This document shows positions 55,120 to 64,000 of a stretch of 64,000 nucleotides of DNA, piece after piece; positions within the stretch are counted from its first letter, which is position 1; every line of letters starts with the position of its first letter. Under the pieces are notes generated by a model, which saw only the letters and a program-made list of their open reading frames with translations, searched no databases and was not told where the DNA came from. The DNA is from Maridesulfovibrio sp. (GTDB lineage: Bacteria; Desulfobacterota; Desulfovibrionia; Desulfovibrionales; Desulfovibrionaceae): NCBI RefSeq assembly GCF_963667685.1, contig NZ_OY763932.1, forward strand, positions 310,001-374,000, read 5' to 3'. A program made the translations under genes and the position numbers.

Positions 55120-56472
55120 TTATTTATGAACTATGTCTTCTTTTGCCCTAAAAGTGGAGCGGAACACAATATTCAGCGGCGCAATCTTCACATTCAGAAT
55201 TTTGCGCAGCCTGTTTTCAAGAAAACGATGGTAAGAAGACTTGATCAGTTTTTCATCATTAATGAAAAAGATAAAGGTTGGCGGCTCATCATCAGCCTGA
55301 GTCATGTACTTGAACTTGGCCCTTCTCCTTTTCACTACCGGCGGCTGATGTTTCTCAATAACCTCTTTCATGATCCTGTTCAGCTGGCCGGTGGAAATAC
55401 GCAGGGAACATTCCTTTTTCAGTCTGCTGGCAAGCGGCAGAATACCGCCCAGACCTGATTTTGAAATGCAGGAAGTATAAACAACCGGAACATGGTTGGC
55501 CATACGCAGTGCTCTCTCAAATCCCTCACGCAACAAAGAGCGTTCAGCCTTGGATACCATATCGATCTTGTTCACTGCGATAATGAAAGGAACTGCTTCG
55601 CGCAGCAGGTATTCCAAAAGGCGTTTATCCTGTTTGGTAATCCCGGCCAAAGCATCAACAACCATGATGGTAACATCTGCTTTTGTGCTGCTCTTGAGTG
55701 CTCGCACTACACTGAACCGCTCAATGGTATCGGTGATGTTGGTCCTGCGGCGGACACCAGCGGTATCAACAAAAGTATACACTTTGCCGCCGCTTTCAAA
55801 TGTAACGTCCACACTGTCTCGGGTAGTCCCGGCCACATCACTGACGATAACCCGCTGTTCCCCGGTCAAAGCGTTAACCATGGACGACTTACCGGCATTA
55901 GGACGCCCAAGCATGGCAATCTTAAGCCCTTTGGATTCCTCGTCCTCTTCCACGTACTCAATACCAGTGGCAAGAGCCATATCCGCAACTTTTTCACGCA
56001 GTTCAAGCAGGTTGAAACCATGCTCAGCGGAAACAGCCATCATCTCAAAACCGAGAGCATGGAACTCCGCTGTGGCCGGGGCTTCACGCTCTGCGCCGTC
56101 AACTTTGTTCACCAGCAGCAGAATAGGCTTGTTGCTCTGGCGGATGTATGCGGCAACCTGCTCATCAAGCTGGGTAATACCGGCACGTCCGTCTACAACA
56201 AGAATAAGAGCTTGTGCTTCTTCGATGGCTTCGCGGGCCTGTTCGAAGATATCACTCTGAAATTCTTCTGAATTATTATCACTTTCCATGACCAGACCGC
56301 CGGTGTCAATCAAAGCGTAATGAACGCCGTTGTAATTACCCTCGGCATAAATACGGTCACGGGTAATGCCGGGCATATCGTGGGTGATAGCCCTTTTTTT
56401 CCTCAACAATCTATTGAATAGAGTGGACTTTCCCACATTAGGTCGTCCGATAAGTGCGATGGTTGGCAGCAT
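55120..56472 (-). CDS. der: Ribosome-assembly GTPase Der (EngA)
   Basis: A 450-residue GTPase with two tandem G domains (GRPNVGKST at the N-terminus, GRPNAGKSS in the middle, with DTAGV and NKVD/NKID motifs) and a C-terminal KH-like domain. It is essential for 50S subunit maturation in bacteria studied. ATG 56472 is preceded by GGAGG; the open frame to 56532 is not required. It ends 100 bases before tRNA-Ser(GCU). Confidence 0.96.
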   Translation of the reverse strand: MLPTIALIGRPNVGKSTLFNRLLRKKRAITHDMPGITRDRIYAEGNYNGVHYALIDTGGLVMESDNNSEEFQSDIFEQAREAIEEAQALILVVDGRAGITQLDEQVAAYIRQSNKPILLLVNKVDGAEREAPATAEFHALGFEMMAVSAEHGFNLLELREKVADMALATGIEYVEEDEESKGLKIAMLGRPNAGKSSMVNALTGEQRVIVSDVAGTTRDSVDVTFESGGKVYTFVDTAGVRRRTNITDTIERFSVVRALKSSTKADVTIMVVDALAGITKQDKRLLEYLLREAVPFIIAVNKIDMVSKAERSLLREGFERALRMANHVPVVYTSCISKSGLGGILPLASRLKKECSLRISTGQLNRIMKEVIEKHQPPVVKRRRAKFKYMTQADDEPPTFIFFINDEKLIKSSYHRFLENRLRKILNVKIAPLNIVFRSTFRAKEDIVHK

Positions 56473-56540
56473 GGCCGTCCTCCGAAAAAAAATGAACATG
56501 CAGAGCACGGGAAAAGTCACCGTGGTCAGCATTATATATC

Positions 56541-56571
56541 AAAAAAAGCGGGAAGACATCCGCTTCCCGCT
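56541..56571 (-). terminator. Second minus-strand terminator upstream of der
   Basis: Stem AGCGGGAAG / CTTCCCGCT; on the minus strand followed by TTTTTTGATA. No coding gene lies just upstream of it, only the region 56572-56700. Confidence 0.78.
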
Positions 56572-56700
56572 ATTAAAATCTCCACAAAGGAGTCATATGG
56601 CACAATGAGCATGAAGCTGTAAAGGAGTTTATTAGGGATAGGGTGCCCATCCTTCATATTTTTTATTTAGCCCATAACAGCATGAAGAGCATCAGTTGCA

Positions 56701-56736
56701 AAAAAACGGACCCAAGCCACAAGACTCAGGTCCGTC
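56701..56736 (-). terminator. Terminator of the nadK-to-mtnA cluster
   Basis: Stem ACGGACC / GGTCCGT; on the minus strand followed by a run of T. It lies about 110 bases after mtnA. Confidence 0.7.
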
Positions 56737-56796
56737 CTAAAATCAATTCCAACCAACTGCGCTACACGGCGAAGCCTACCAAGAGGTTTTGGGATT

Positions 56797-56824
56797 CTTA
56801 AACCCTTTTGCAAAAGGGTTTAAG
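56797..56824. repeat. Perfect palindrome, candidate dispersed repeat
   Basis: A 28-base perfect palindrome: CTTAAACCCTTTTG followed by its exact complement, just after mtnA and followed by GCCGCCGGAGGC, itself a partial inverted repeat. This composite is reminiscent of intergenic repeats known from Desulfovibrio-type genomes. Only one copy is in this window. Confidence 0.55.
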
Positions 56825-56842
56825 CCGCCGGAGGCATTAAAA

Positions 56843-57883
56843 CTATTCTTCTTCAAAAAGCTTCTTGATAGCCTCGGTGTAAGGAGGTCTCAACACACCC
56901 TTTTCAGTTATGATCCCGGCGATCAGTTCGTTTGGGGTCGGGTCGAAAGCGAAGTTGAAAACGTCTACACCCTCAGGGGTGATGCGGTGGTCGCCCACGT
57001 GGGTTACTTCAGTGGGAGTGCGGTCTTCGATGGGGACATCGTCACCGGTTGGGGTTTCAGGATCAATTGTGTAAACAGGGGCGGCAACGTAGAATGGAAT
57101 GCCGAATTCACGGGCAAGCAGAGCCACGCCGTAGGTTCCGATCTTGTTTACAGCATCACCGTTTGCGGCAATACGGTCAGCACCGACCACAACTTTCTGG
57201 ACCAAACCTTTCTTCATGAGCAAAGCGCAGGCGTTATCACAGGCAACCTTCACCGGGATTCCATCACGATGCAGCTCATATGCGGTGAGGCGTGCGCCCT
57301 GAAGGAAGGGACGGGTTTCGTTGGCAATGACGGAAACCTTCTTGCCCTGATCAACTGCACCGCGCACAACGCCAAGCGCTGTCCCATACCCTGCTGTAGC
57401 CAGCGCACCGGCATTGCAATGGGTCATGATGGTGTCGCCGTCGTCCATGAGTTCGCCGCCGAACTTACCGATGTCTTCGCACATACGAATATCATCTACA
57501 TGAATTTCTTTAGCACGCTTGAGCCAGATATCGCAGAGTTCATCAAGTGAAACATCACCTGCTTCCATCCAGATGCGTTTCATTTCACGCACAGCCCAGC
57601 GCAGATTGACCGCTGTGGGGCGAGCATTTTCGATCTTATCAAGATTCTTTTCCAGATCGGCTTTCCAATCGGCACTTCCGGCAACTTCACGGCCCGCAAG
57701 ATAGCAGCCATAAGCAGCTGTTACGCCGATGGCAGGCGCTCCGCGCACAACCATAACGACAAGGGCCTCGACAATATCATCCGTAGTCTTGCAGTCGAAC
57801 CAGTCCTCGCGGGTAGGCAGGTAGCGCTGATCAAGCAGTACGAGAGCATCTTTTTCGGCTGAAAACTGAATATGTTCGGTCAT
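56843..57883 (-). CDS. mtnA: S-methyl-5-thioribose-1-phosphate isomerase
   Basis: A 346-residue enzyme of the methionine salvage pathway that converts methylthioribose 1-phosphate to the ribulose form. The family segments [26 protein letters not shown] with the catalytic cysteine and [10 protein letters not shown] with the catalytic aspartate are all present. It starts 15 bases after gatB ends. No other methionine salvage genes are in the window. Confidence 0.95.
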   Translation of the reverse strand: MTEHIQFSAEKDALVLLDQRYLPTREDWFDCKTTDDIVEALVVMVVRGAPAIGVTAAYGCYLAGREVAGSADWKADLEKNLDKIENARPTAVNLRWAVREMKRIWMEAGDVSLDELCDIWLKRAKEIHVDDIRMCEDIGKFGGELMDDGDTIMTHCNAGALATAGYGTALGVVRGAVDQGKKVSVIANETRPFLQGARLTAYELHRDGIPVKVACDNACALLMKKGLVQKVVVGADRIAANGDAVNKIGTYGVALLAREFGIPFYVAAPVYTIDPETPTGDDVPIEDRTPTEVTHVGDHRITPEGVDVFNFAFDPTPNELIAGIITEKGVLRPPYTEAIKKLFEEE

Positions 57884-57898
57884 TTCTATCTCGCTTGG

Positions 57899-59344
57899 TT
57901 AGGAAAGTTTTTCGGAAATCATCTTGCTGACCATGCCGGGGTTGGCTTTACCCTTGGTCTCGCGCATGATCTGGCCCATGAAGAAGCTCATCAGCTTTTT
58001 CTTGCCGCCCTTGAAGGCTTCAACTTCGTCCGGGTTATCAGCCAGAACTTTATCTACTACGGCCTCGAGAGAGGAGCTGTCTGAAATCTGAACAAGTCCC
58101 TTGTCCTTGACATACTTTTCAGGATCAAGACCTTCAGCGAAAACATCACTAAAAATATCCTTACCGATCTTGATGCTGATCACATCTTTATCCACAAGCT
58201 GGATCAGTTTAGCCATCATTTCCGGTTTAAATTTACAATCGGCAACAGTCATTTCAGACTGATTAAGCTCACGCAGAAAATCTCCCTTGATCCAGTTGGC
58301 AACCTTTTTTGGCTCATTATGAGTTTCGAGAACAGCTTCAAAGTAATCGGCAATGTCTTTTTCAGAGCTGATAAGTTCAGCATCATCACCGCTAAGGCTC
58401 AACTCATCAATAAAACGGGCTTTACGTTCTGCGGGAAGTTCAGGAAGGGATGCCTGCCATTCAGCAAGCCACTCATCGGCAATAACCAGCGGAACTAAAT
58501 CAGGGTCCGGATAATAACGGTAGTCATGAGCTTCTTCCTTACCGCGCATGGAGTGGGTTGTGCCCTTGTCCGCATCATAGAGCCGGGTTTCCTGTCTGAC
58601 TTTCTCGCCGTCTTCGATGAGGTCGATCTGGCGGGCAACTTCGTAACGAATAGCCTTATGAATGTTACGGAAAGAGTTGATGTTTTTCAGCTCCGCACGG
58701 GTACCGAATTCTTTCTGGCCAAACGGACGAACTGAAATGTTTGCGTCACAACGGAAGGAACCTTCTTCAAGGTTACCGTCACAAATACCGAGGTAGAGCA
58801 GGATGGAACGCAGACCTTTAAGGTAGGCAACAGCTTCATCAGCACTACGCATATCAGGCTCACTGACGATCTCGATCAGCGGAACACCTGTACGGTTCAG
58901 GTCCACGAAGCTGGCATTTTCAGCAACGGAATGAATGTTTTTACCGGCGTCTTCTTCCATGTGGATGCGGGTGATGCCGATGCGCTTCTCGTGCTTTTCG
59001 CCGTCATCATCCTCCCATGTAATATCCAGATGGCCGTGCTCGCAGATGGGCAAATCAAACTGTGAAATCTGGTAGCCCTTGGGCAGGTCGGGGTAAAAAT
59101 AGTTTTTCCTGGCGAAAATTGATTTCTGGTTAACGGTACAATTGGTAGCCAGCCCCATCTTGGCAGCGTATTCCATCACCTTTTCGTTGAGCACAGGAAG
59201 AACACCGGGCATACCGGAGCAGACTTCACAGACGTTCTCGTTGGGGTCCTTACCGAATTCAGTAGAACAACCGCAAAAAATCTTGGTTTTGGTCTTAAGC
59301 TGGGCGTGAACCTCAAGCCCGATAACTGTTTCAAACTGAGTCAT
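57899..59344 (-). CDS. gatB: Aspartyl/glutamyl-tRNA amidotransferase subunit B
   Basis: A 481-residue GatB, the kinase-like subunit that activates misacylated Glu-tRNA(Gln) or Asp-tRNA(Asn) for amidation by GatA. Family segments are [10 protein letters not shown] at the N-terminus, [10 protein letters not shown], and [17 protein letters not shown]; the C-terminal YqeY-like tail domain is complete. AAGGAG precedes the ATG. gatA and gatC are not adjacent. Confidence 0.96.
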   Translation of the reverse strand: MTQFETVIGLEVHAQLKTKTKIFCGCSTEFGKDPNENVCEVCSGMPGVLPVLNEKVMEYAAKMGLATNCTVNQKSIFARKNYFYPDLPKGYQISQFDLPICEHGHLDITWEDDDGEKHEKRIGITRIHMEEDAGKNIHSVAENASFVDLNRTGVPLIEIVSEPDMRSADEAVAYLKGLRSILLYLGICDGNLEEGSFRCDANISVRPFGQKEFGTRAELKNINSFRNIHKAIRYEVARQIDLIEDGEKVRQETRLYDADKGTTHSMRGKEEAHDYRYYPDPDLVPLVIADEWLAEWQASLPELPAERKARFIDELSLSGDDAELISSEKDIADYFEAVLETHNEPKKVANWIKGDFLRELNQSEMTVADCKFKPEMMAKLIQLVDKDVISIKIGKDIFSDVFAEGLDPEKYVKDKGLVQISDSSSLEAVVDKVLADNPDEVEAFKGGKKKLMSFFMGQIMRETKGKANPGMVSKMISEKLS

Positions 59345-59383
59345 TATATGTAAGCTCCTTACAAACTAGATTTATAAATATTT

Positions 59384-60664
59384 TTATCTTCGCAAAGCGG
59401 ATCTGCTTATCAGTAAATATACCGGGACACGTGTTTTCATGTGGTGCGCCGGGTACTTGAATTCGTTCCCGGTACCTATGTAGTAATCAAGACGGGTTCC
59501 CTTGATTGCTTTGCCGGTATCCTGTGCCAGTCCGACACCGTTCACGCGCCGCGAAGGCTGCCCAAATTTAGGATAAATATCCGTGCGAAACGAAACAATG
59601 GACCCGAGTGGTATCAACTCCGGATCCGTAGCGAGGCTGACCATTGATTTAAGAGGCTTGCCGATGGCGGCCTGCGGTTCACCGCGGGTAACCTTGAAAA
59701 AGATATAGCTCTCGTTCCTGGCCATCAGCTCCCACATCTGCTCGGGATGGCTTAGCAACCAAGCCTTTATCTTTTCACGGGAAAGTTGGCTCTTCTTGAG
59801 AATCCCGCTATGCAGCATGATACTGCCAAGCCCTTTAAAGGAACGTCCGTTACTTCCGCTGAAAACAGCTGTACGCAACCTCCCGTCGGGAAGTCGCAGC
59901 ACTCCTCCACCCTGCACATGCATATAGAACAAATCTACCGGATCTTTCAGCCATGCAACTTCAAGGCCTCTGCCGGAAAGAACCTGCTTAATATCGATAT
60001 CTCGTCGGGAATGATACGGGAGTATCTTGCCATTTTCAACCCGATAAGCCTTACGCAACTGCTCGGACCATGGATGCGTCTGCCCGGGACGGGCTTTGCG
60101 CAGGTCAGGTGGAAGCCTGTAAACCGGGTACTTATATGGACCTTTTTGGGTCAGGCTGGCCTCTATAACCGGGGTGTAATATCCGGTCATTTCCGCACCG
60201 GACTGTAGTTCATACCAGACAAAATACTTGCCAAGCAACTCCGGGTTACGGTCCAGCCGGGGAAGCAGCCTTTCAAGGTCTTCAAGTGATTTACGCAGCT
60301 GTCCCCAGGTCAGGCGTAACTCTTTTCGCCTAAGTGCCAAACCTCCAGAGGGATTGCGCTGCACATATTCAATAGATTTACGAATCTGCGGTCCCAGCTC
60401 CCGCCAGGAACGCATACTTTGACTTTTTGCCGAAATCCTGCGCGCGGCCAGAGTTGAAGACTGCTCTTTCATTTTGGAATAGCGTACCGGGCCGGCAACA
60501 AATTTCCTGCCTTCCCTTTTACTTTTCCAAACCTTGGTTCTTGTACCCTGAGAAACAATCCTCTTTTTGGGAACAGTACCAACCTTGGCAGCACAGCCGC
60601 ACAGCAAAGCTGAGAACAGACAGAAGACAGCCAGTAACCTAATAGTGGAAATATATTTTTTCAT
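59384..60664 (-). CDS. mltA: Membrane-bound lytic murein transglycosylase A (MltA) lipoprotein
   Basis: A 426-residue lipoprotein: lipobox LLCGC with the acylated cysteine near residue 24, then the MltA domain (MTGYYTPVIEASL, FYMHVQGGGVLRL) and the 3D domain with its aspartate triad (GLAQDTGKAIKGTRLDYYIGTG). It cleaves peptidoglycan and forms 1,6-anhydro ends. A basic stretch of about 60 residues lies between the lipobox and the domain. It is downstream of the DUF89-like gene by 4 bases. Confidence 0.93.
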   Translation of the reverse strand: MKKYISTIRLLAVFCLFSALLCGCAAKVGTVPKKRIVSQGTRTKVWKSKREGRKFVAGPVRYSKMKEQSSTLAARRISAKSQSMRSWRELGPQIRKSIEYVQRNPSGGLALRRKELRLTWGQLRKSLEDLERLLPRLDRNPELLGKYFVWYELQSGAEMTGYYTPVIEASLTQKGPYKYPVYRLPPDLRKARPGQTHPWSEQLRKAYRVENGKILPYHSRRDIDIKQVLSGRGLEVAWLKDPVDLFYMHVQGGGVLRLPDGRLRTAVFSGSNGRSFKGLGSIMLHSGILKKSQLSREKIKAWLLSHPEQMWELMARNESYIFFKVTRGEPQAAIGKPLKSMVSLATDPELIPLGSIVSFRTDIYPKFGQPSRRVNGVGLAQDTGKAIKGTRLDYYIGTGNEFKYPAHHMKTRVPVYLLISRSALRR

Positions 60665-60668
60665 TTAT

Positions 60669-62414
60669 TTACGCTTCAATAACCACGTCGCTGAACCTCC
60701 CCACCCCGTATTCTCTACGACGCCGGAATTTATCAGGTCCGGGACCGATAATCTGAAGTTCCCGGTGGCGGCGCTGCACGTCCTGGGCAATATGCATTTC
60801 CTTAGTGCAGCCGGTGGAATAAGTGGCATCCTTCCCGGCCCATACCGGGGGAACTTTTTCACCCATCAACTCAAAACTGGCTTCAATATCGGCATAGGTC
60901 TGGAATCTCCAGATAGTAATGAAGCCACTGCGCTGAACCTTCTCCCACATAAACATGAGGTCGTCAGCATCCATACCTTCTTCGAAGTACTCTGCCGGAT
61001 TGATTATGTAAGTATCAGCCAGCCGGTCACGAAGATGGGTCACAAAAGTGTTCAAGACCTTGATAGCAGTATCAACCTGCCCGGGAATGCTGCCCACGAT
61101 AGCACTATAGAACATGACCGCCTTACGCTCGCTGCGCGCCTGCTGCATCTCGGCTATGATTTCATTGGCCTTTGCAGAAATACCGGCTTCGGTAAATTTA
61201 TGCACCGTCGGTGATTTAGCTTTGAATTCAAGTTTAAACCTGCCCTCAAGGTTTCGGTAGAAACAAATTATGTCGCGGGTAAATAGATTGCTGTTACCTA
61301 TCAGCCTGCGCCTGTTGCCCCAGCCCTTGGCCAGAATTAAATCTGATTCTTTCCATGCCCGGGCAAACGTTACACTGCAACGGATAAGATTAAGCCGTTC
61401 GCGTGTCCCGTCTGAGATGACCACAAAAGAATTCTCACGCAAACTGGCCAGCAGCTCATTCTTGGATATGCGCTCATCGGCAATAAACAATGCATCTTTA
61501 AGAGCTTCGGCAAGCAACTGGTTACTGTTACGGTCCCAGTATGTAGGCGAATCAAACCAGAAGCCTTCCTTAAGGGCGAGAATAACGCTATGCCCCTGAC
61601 GCAGCAAAGACTGAATCATCAACAGATCTGCCATCAATCCACCGGTTTCATCAGGAATAAACAATATCTTGAGTCCACCGCCATTGCCATGGAGAACATC
61701 ACGTACTGCACTGAAATCGACTTCATCTCGGCTATACATTTTAGAAAACAGCTGATAATCCTCGCCAAAAAGGACCTGACTCCACTGATCCGGCAGACTG
61801 GATAGTCTGAAAATGCGCTCCAGCTCAATCATATCCAGTTCAAAGCGCATATCTGCAAGATTTTCGCAATCAGGAGCCGGATAAGGACATGACTCCATTG
61901 CCTTCTTAAAGAAATCGCTTTCAACAAAGGCCTTACCCCGGCTAAAGAGCAACTCCTTGCGATTGCGGTAAGGGTCATCAAGCCCACTGCGGGAAAGAAA
62001 GATGGTGATCATATTCTTAAGCAGACGCAAAGGGATCATGATGGACGAATCAAGGGCCTGCCTGAATTTGTGGCGGCAAAGATAGAGAATCAGTTTACGC
62101 TGGTAACAATCCGTGACATGATTTCTGACCAGCTTGACCAAAGCCCGCCAGACATAAATATAAACATCCAGAAGATCTTCTTCCAACCCCGGTGTGACAA
62201 GCCTGTTGAACTGCCAGTCCGAGCAGGGAGCAAAAACCTGATCATCATCAAGTGCAACCATAAAACGCAGTTGTTCAGGGGACGCATTTTTGACAGGATC
62301 AATACTGCTCTCCAGATGGTTTGCGGTCATGAAATGCAGAAGCCAGGCATCAAAAACCGGGTCTTCGCCATACTTAAGTTCTCTCATTGATGTAAAATCA
62401 GGCAAAATACTCAC
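60669..62414 (-). CDS. DUF89/ARMT1-like domain protein
   Basis: A 581-residue soluble protein of unknown function. The central part (about 245-400) resembles the DUF89/ARMT1 damage-control phosphatase domain: ILFIPDETGGLMADLLMIQ where family members have a DNAxGE-type motif, a VISDG aspartate, and DLILAKGWGNRRRL. The conserved asparagine and glutamate of the first motif appear changed (DETGG), so activity is uncertain. The N-terminal 240 residues are helical with no known domain. The start is GTG 62414, with GGAG 10 bases upstream inside the end of nadK. It is in a minus-strand cluster with nadK and mltA. Confidence 0.68.
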   Translation of the reverse strand: MSILPDFTSMRELKYGEDPVFDAWLLHFMTANHLESSIDPVKNASPEQLRFMVALDDDQVFAPCSDWQFNRLVTPGLEEDLLDVYIYVWRALVKLVRNHVTDCYQRKLILYLCRHKFRQALDSSIMIPLRLLKNMITIFLSRSGLDDPYRNRKELLFSRGKAFVESDFFKKAMESCPYPAPDCENLADMRFELDMIELERIFRLSSLPDQWSQVLFGEDYQLFSKMYSRDEVDFSAVRDVLHGNGGGLKILFIPDETGGLMADLLMIQSLLRQGHSVILALKEGFWFDSPTYWDRNSNQLLAEALKDALFIADERISKNELLASLRENSFVVISDGTRERLNLIRCSVTFARAWKESDLILAKGWGNRRRLIGNSNLFTRDIICFYRNLEGRFKLEFKAKSPTVHKFTEAGISAKANEIIAEMQQARSERKAVMFYSAIVGSIPGQVDTAIKVLNTFVTHLRDRLADTYIINPAEYFEEGMDADDLMFMWEKVQRSGFITIWRFQTYADIEASFELMGEKVPPVWAGKDATYSTGCTKEMHIAQDVQRRHRELQIIGPGPDKFRRRREYGVGRFSDVVIEA

Positions 62415-62420
62415 TGGGGT

Positions 62421-63272
62421 CTACTCCGTAAGGAAGCCCTTGCTTCTCAATTTTTCGAAAAAAGTATTACTGCGGATGCGGGCCAGCATAAGCTCTTTAT
62501 TGTGGCGTGAAACAACAATACGGTATCCCTCGCTCAAAGGATAAGGAACACGTCCGTCCTCGGTAAGATATACATCTCCGGAAGCCTCACCAACATCTAT
62601 GGTCAGCGGGGTATCCACCGGCAGCACCATCGGCCTGATACCATTAAGAAAAGGACAGACCGGAGTCACACACATGGCCGCAAGCTCGGGATGGACCAAT
62701 GGTCCGCCTGCGGAAACATTATATGCAGTTGAGCCTGTGGGTGTGGAGATGATCAGGCCGTCGGCGCGCAGATTTTTAATCCACTGCCCTTTTTGGCCTA
62801 TATCGAGGGAAATAATCCGGGCAACTGCTCCGCGCGAAATAACCAGATCGTTAATAGCGACTCCGCGCGCGACAATTCCGTTACCGCGCTGCACTTCATA
62901 ATCAAATGCGGTGCGCAGGGAAATATCCAGTTCGCCGCTGAAAAAATTTTCGAGCGCGGTTTCCCAGTCCTCTGGGAGCACCTCGGCCAAAAAACCCACC
63001 CGGCCATGATTGATACCCAGCACCGGAACCTGCCAATCAATGACATTCCCGGCCACACTGATGAAAGTACCGTCCCCGCCGAGGACAAGTACAAGCATGG
63101 TATTTTCCCTGTATGAGGAAACATTAATCCGGGCAGGCGGACATGGATGTTCAACCATGTGGGAATACACGCCGCGCCGTTTGAGCCAGCAGGCAATCTC
63201 GCCACCAAGCTCAGCAGCTCTGCCGCCACCGGATTTAGTTACAATTAGAACAGAACCTTGACTATTTGACAT
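62421..63272 (-). CDS. nadK: NAD kinase
   Basis: A 283-residue NAD/NADH kinase that phosphorylates NAD to NADP. It has the LGGDGTFI motif, NHGRVGFLAE, and PTGSTAYNVSAGGPLVHP. ATG 63272 follows GGAGA; a TTG six bases upstream is in frame but not preferred. It is the first gene of the nadK / DUF89-like / mltA / gatB / mtnA cluster. Confidence 0.96.
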   Translation of the reverse strand: MSNSQGSVLIVTKSGGGRAAELGGEIACWLKRRGVYSHMVEHPCPPARINVSSYRENTMLVLVLGGDGTFISVAGNVIDWQVPVLGINHGRVGFLAEVLPEDWETALENFFSGELDISLRTAFDYEVQRGNGIVARGVAINDLVISRGAVARIISLDIGQKGQWIKNLRADGLIISTPTGSTAYNVSAGGPLVHPELAAMCVTPVCPFLNGIRPMVLPVDTPLTIDVGEASGDVYLTEDGRVPYPLSEGYRIVVSRHNKELMLARIRSNTFFEKLRSKGFLTE

Positions 63273-63453
63273 AGACAACTCTCCTATTAGAAAGAGGCCT
63301 AAGATTCAACTGTTTGCTGCCCCAAAATAAGAATATAAATGTACCATCTTCTAATATACTTTTTCTGAAGCCGATTCTAAACTTATTTCTCCGTCACCCC
63401 TAACATATTGAAAAAAGTATAAAATATTTTTTCTTTTTTTCCTTAATTTCCCC

Positions 63454-63481
63454 TAAAGCATATATTGAAACCTGCCGATAA
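63454..63481 (+). promoter_or_regulatory. Sigma-28 (FliA) promoter
   Basis: TAAA, 16 bases, then GCCGATAA, a perfect match to both elements of the flagellar sigma-28 consensus with one extra base in the spacer. A start site near 63489 lies 17 bases before the GTG of the FlgM-associated gene. Confidence 0.82.
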
Positions 63482-63505
63482 TGTACATGAGGAGGATTAT
63501 CTACT

Positions 63506-63922
63506 GTGGCAAATACCCCTGCTGAAATACGTAATATGCTGCGAACATACGGCAAGCAGCTGACCAGTGCGAAGCGACTGGCCCGATTCAGACGTGCTCT
63601 GAACCGGTCCGAGTCTACAGACACGGTCACTATTTCCAGGCAGGCAAGACGTCGAGAGCTTGTTGAGAAGGTTTCCCGGGAAATTATCGAAAATTTGATC
63701 GTCTCGGGTAATGAAAATCCGGTAGTGTCCGATATATTAGAACAGCTGGAACTTGATTTCGGTGACCGTTTTGTTTTCGAGTATCCACTCGACGGCAGCG
63801 ATGTACAGGTTCTAAAGGAAACCCCGGAAGGTGTATTTGACCTACCGCGTGAAGAAAAAGCGCAGGTCATGAACCGCCTTTGGGAGATCACACTGGACAA
63901 GGTAGACCGGACCATGCTCTGA
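63506..63922 (+). CDS. DVU0524-type FlgM-associated flagellar protein
   Basis: A 138-residue protein of the family named after Desulfovibrio vulgaris DVU0524, found next to flgM. It is basic at the N-terminus and acidic in the second half, with helices such as REIIENLIVSG and QVMNRLWEITLDKV. The start is GTG 63506, preceded by GAGGA, and it sits right behind a sigma-28 promoter. Function is unknown; its position suggests it acts with the anti-sigma-28 factor. Confidence 0.85.
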   Translation: MANTPAEIRNMLRTYGKQLTSAKRLARFRRALNRSESTDTVTISRQARRRELVEKVSREIIENLIVSGNENPVVSDILEQLELDFGDRFVFEYPLDGSDVQVLKETPEGVFDLPREEKAQVMNRLWEITLDKVDRTML

Positions 63923-63980
63923 TGCTGGCCGCTCCAGACAACCTCATATTAATGTAAATTTGGTAACCCCGGAGGGGATT

Positions 63981-64000
63981 ATGAAGATTAACCAGTACAG
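63981..64000 (+). CDS. flgM: Start of the next gene, likely flgM (partial)
   Basis: Only the first codons are in the window (MKINQY), preceded by a strong GGAGGGG site. The gene after the DVU0524-type protein is the anti-sigma-28 factor FlgM in related genomes, which makes this the likely identity; the visible sequence is too short to prove it. Confidence 0.6.

Larger units (their letters stand above)
56473..56842. other. Intergenic region between der and mtnA (370 bases)
   Basis: No gene is supported here. It holds two minus-strand terminators (56541-56571 and 56701-56736), a 28-base perfect palindrome (56797-56824), a tRNA-like fragment, and about 130 bases of unexplained sequence between the terminators that includes a short inverted pattern (AGCATGAAGCTGT and ACAGCATGAAGAGC). 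A promoter for der should lie near 56500. Confidence 0.55.

Noticed and set aside
56744-56785. A complete tRNA gene after mtnA
   Set aside because: Only a D-arm-like stretch is present; there is no matching D-stem, anticodon arm, T-arm or acceptor pairing.

Overview
The window looks like a chromosomal segment of a marine sulfate-reducing bacterium of the Desulfovibrio group (Maridesulfovibrio-like). The main reasons are a complete qrcABCD quinone reductase operon, which is typical of Desulfovibrio; a flagellar gene of the DVU0524 type directly ahead of a likely flgM start; a TGA codon that appears to be read as selenocysteine; and many sensory proteins among moderately AT-rich intergenic DNA. 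This assignment is inference from gene content; no phylogeny was run. No prophage, insertion sequence or CRISPR array was seen.

Layout. 1-6.6 kb: the end of a sensor kinase, a lipoprotein glycosidase (GH3/NagZ type), gmhA with a receiver protein and a LysE exporter, a small membrane protein and a chemoreceptor. 6.6-18.2 kb: asnB, a zinc-type ABC transporter (permease and ATPase), an SGNH hydrolase, threonine aldolase, a two-domain acyltransferase resembling the ornithine-lipid synthase OlsF, a TreZ-family protein that has lost its catalytic residues, and malQ. 18.2-26 kb: a DksA-type protein, a glycosyltransferase pair, and the conserved rpmH-rnpA-yidD-yidC-jag-mnmE cluster on the minus strand. 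The rnpA reading frame has no ATG, GTG or TTG at its expected start. 26-34.4 kb: a LUD protein, a UPF0280 protein, a lipoprotein, a thiamine-binding-type protein, a radical SAM/SPASM protein, aroC with shikimate kinase, the selenocysteine rhodanese candidate, an APC permease, and an anti-sigma / anti-anti-sigma pair.

34.4-43 kb: an ABC exporter with a very large insertion in its ATPase domain, coupled to a cyclic-nucleotide-binding protein; a secreted protein; then qrcABCD, which passes periplasmic electrons to the quinone pool in sulfate reducers. 43-53.7 kb: rfbC, cvpA-mazG, a 69-residue protein behind a sigma-28-like promoter, a sulfatase-glycosyltransferase fusion, a second chemoreceptor and katG. 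53.7-64 kb: two serine tRNA genes flanking a NarL-type regulator, der, then the minus-strand cluster nadK / DUF89-like / mltA / gatB / mtnA, and at the end the flagellar gene with a near-perfect sigma-28 promoter.

The most interesting items are the predicted secreted selenocysteine rhodanese (31426-31842, in-frame TGA at 31552-31554), which conventional gene calling would truncate; the TreZ pseudoenzyme; the ABC transporter insertion; the sulfatase-glycosyltransferase fusion; and the rnpA start.
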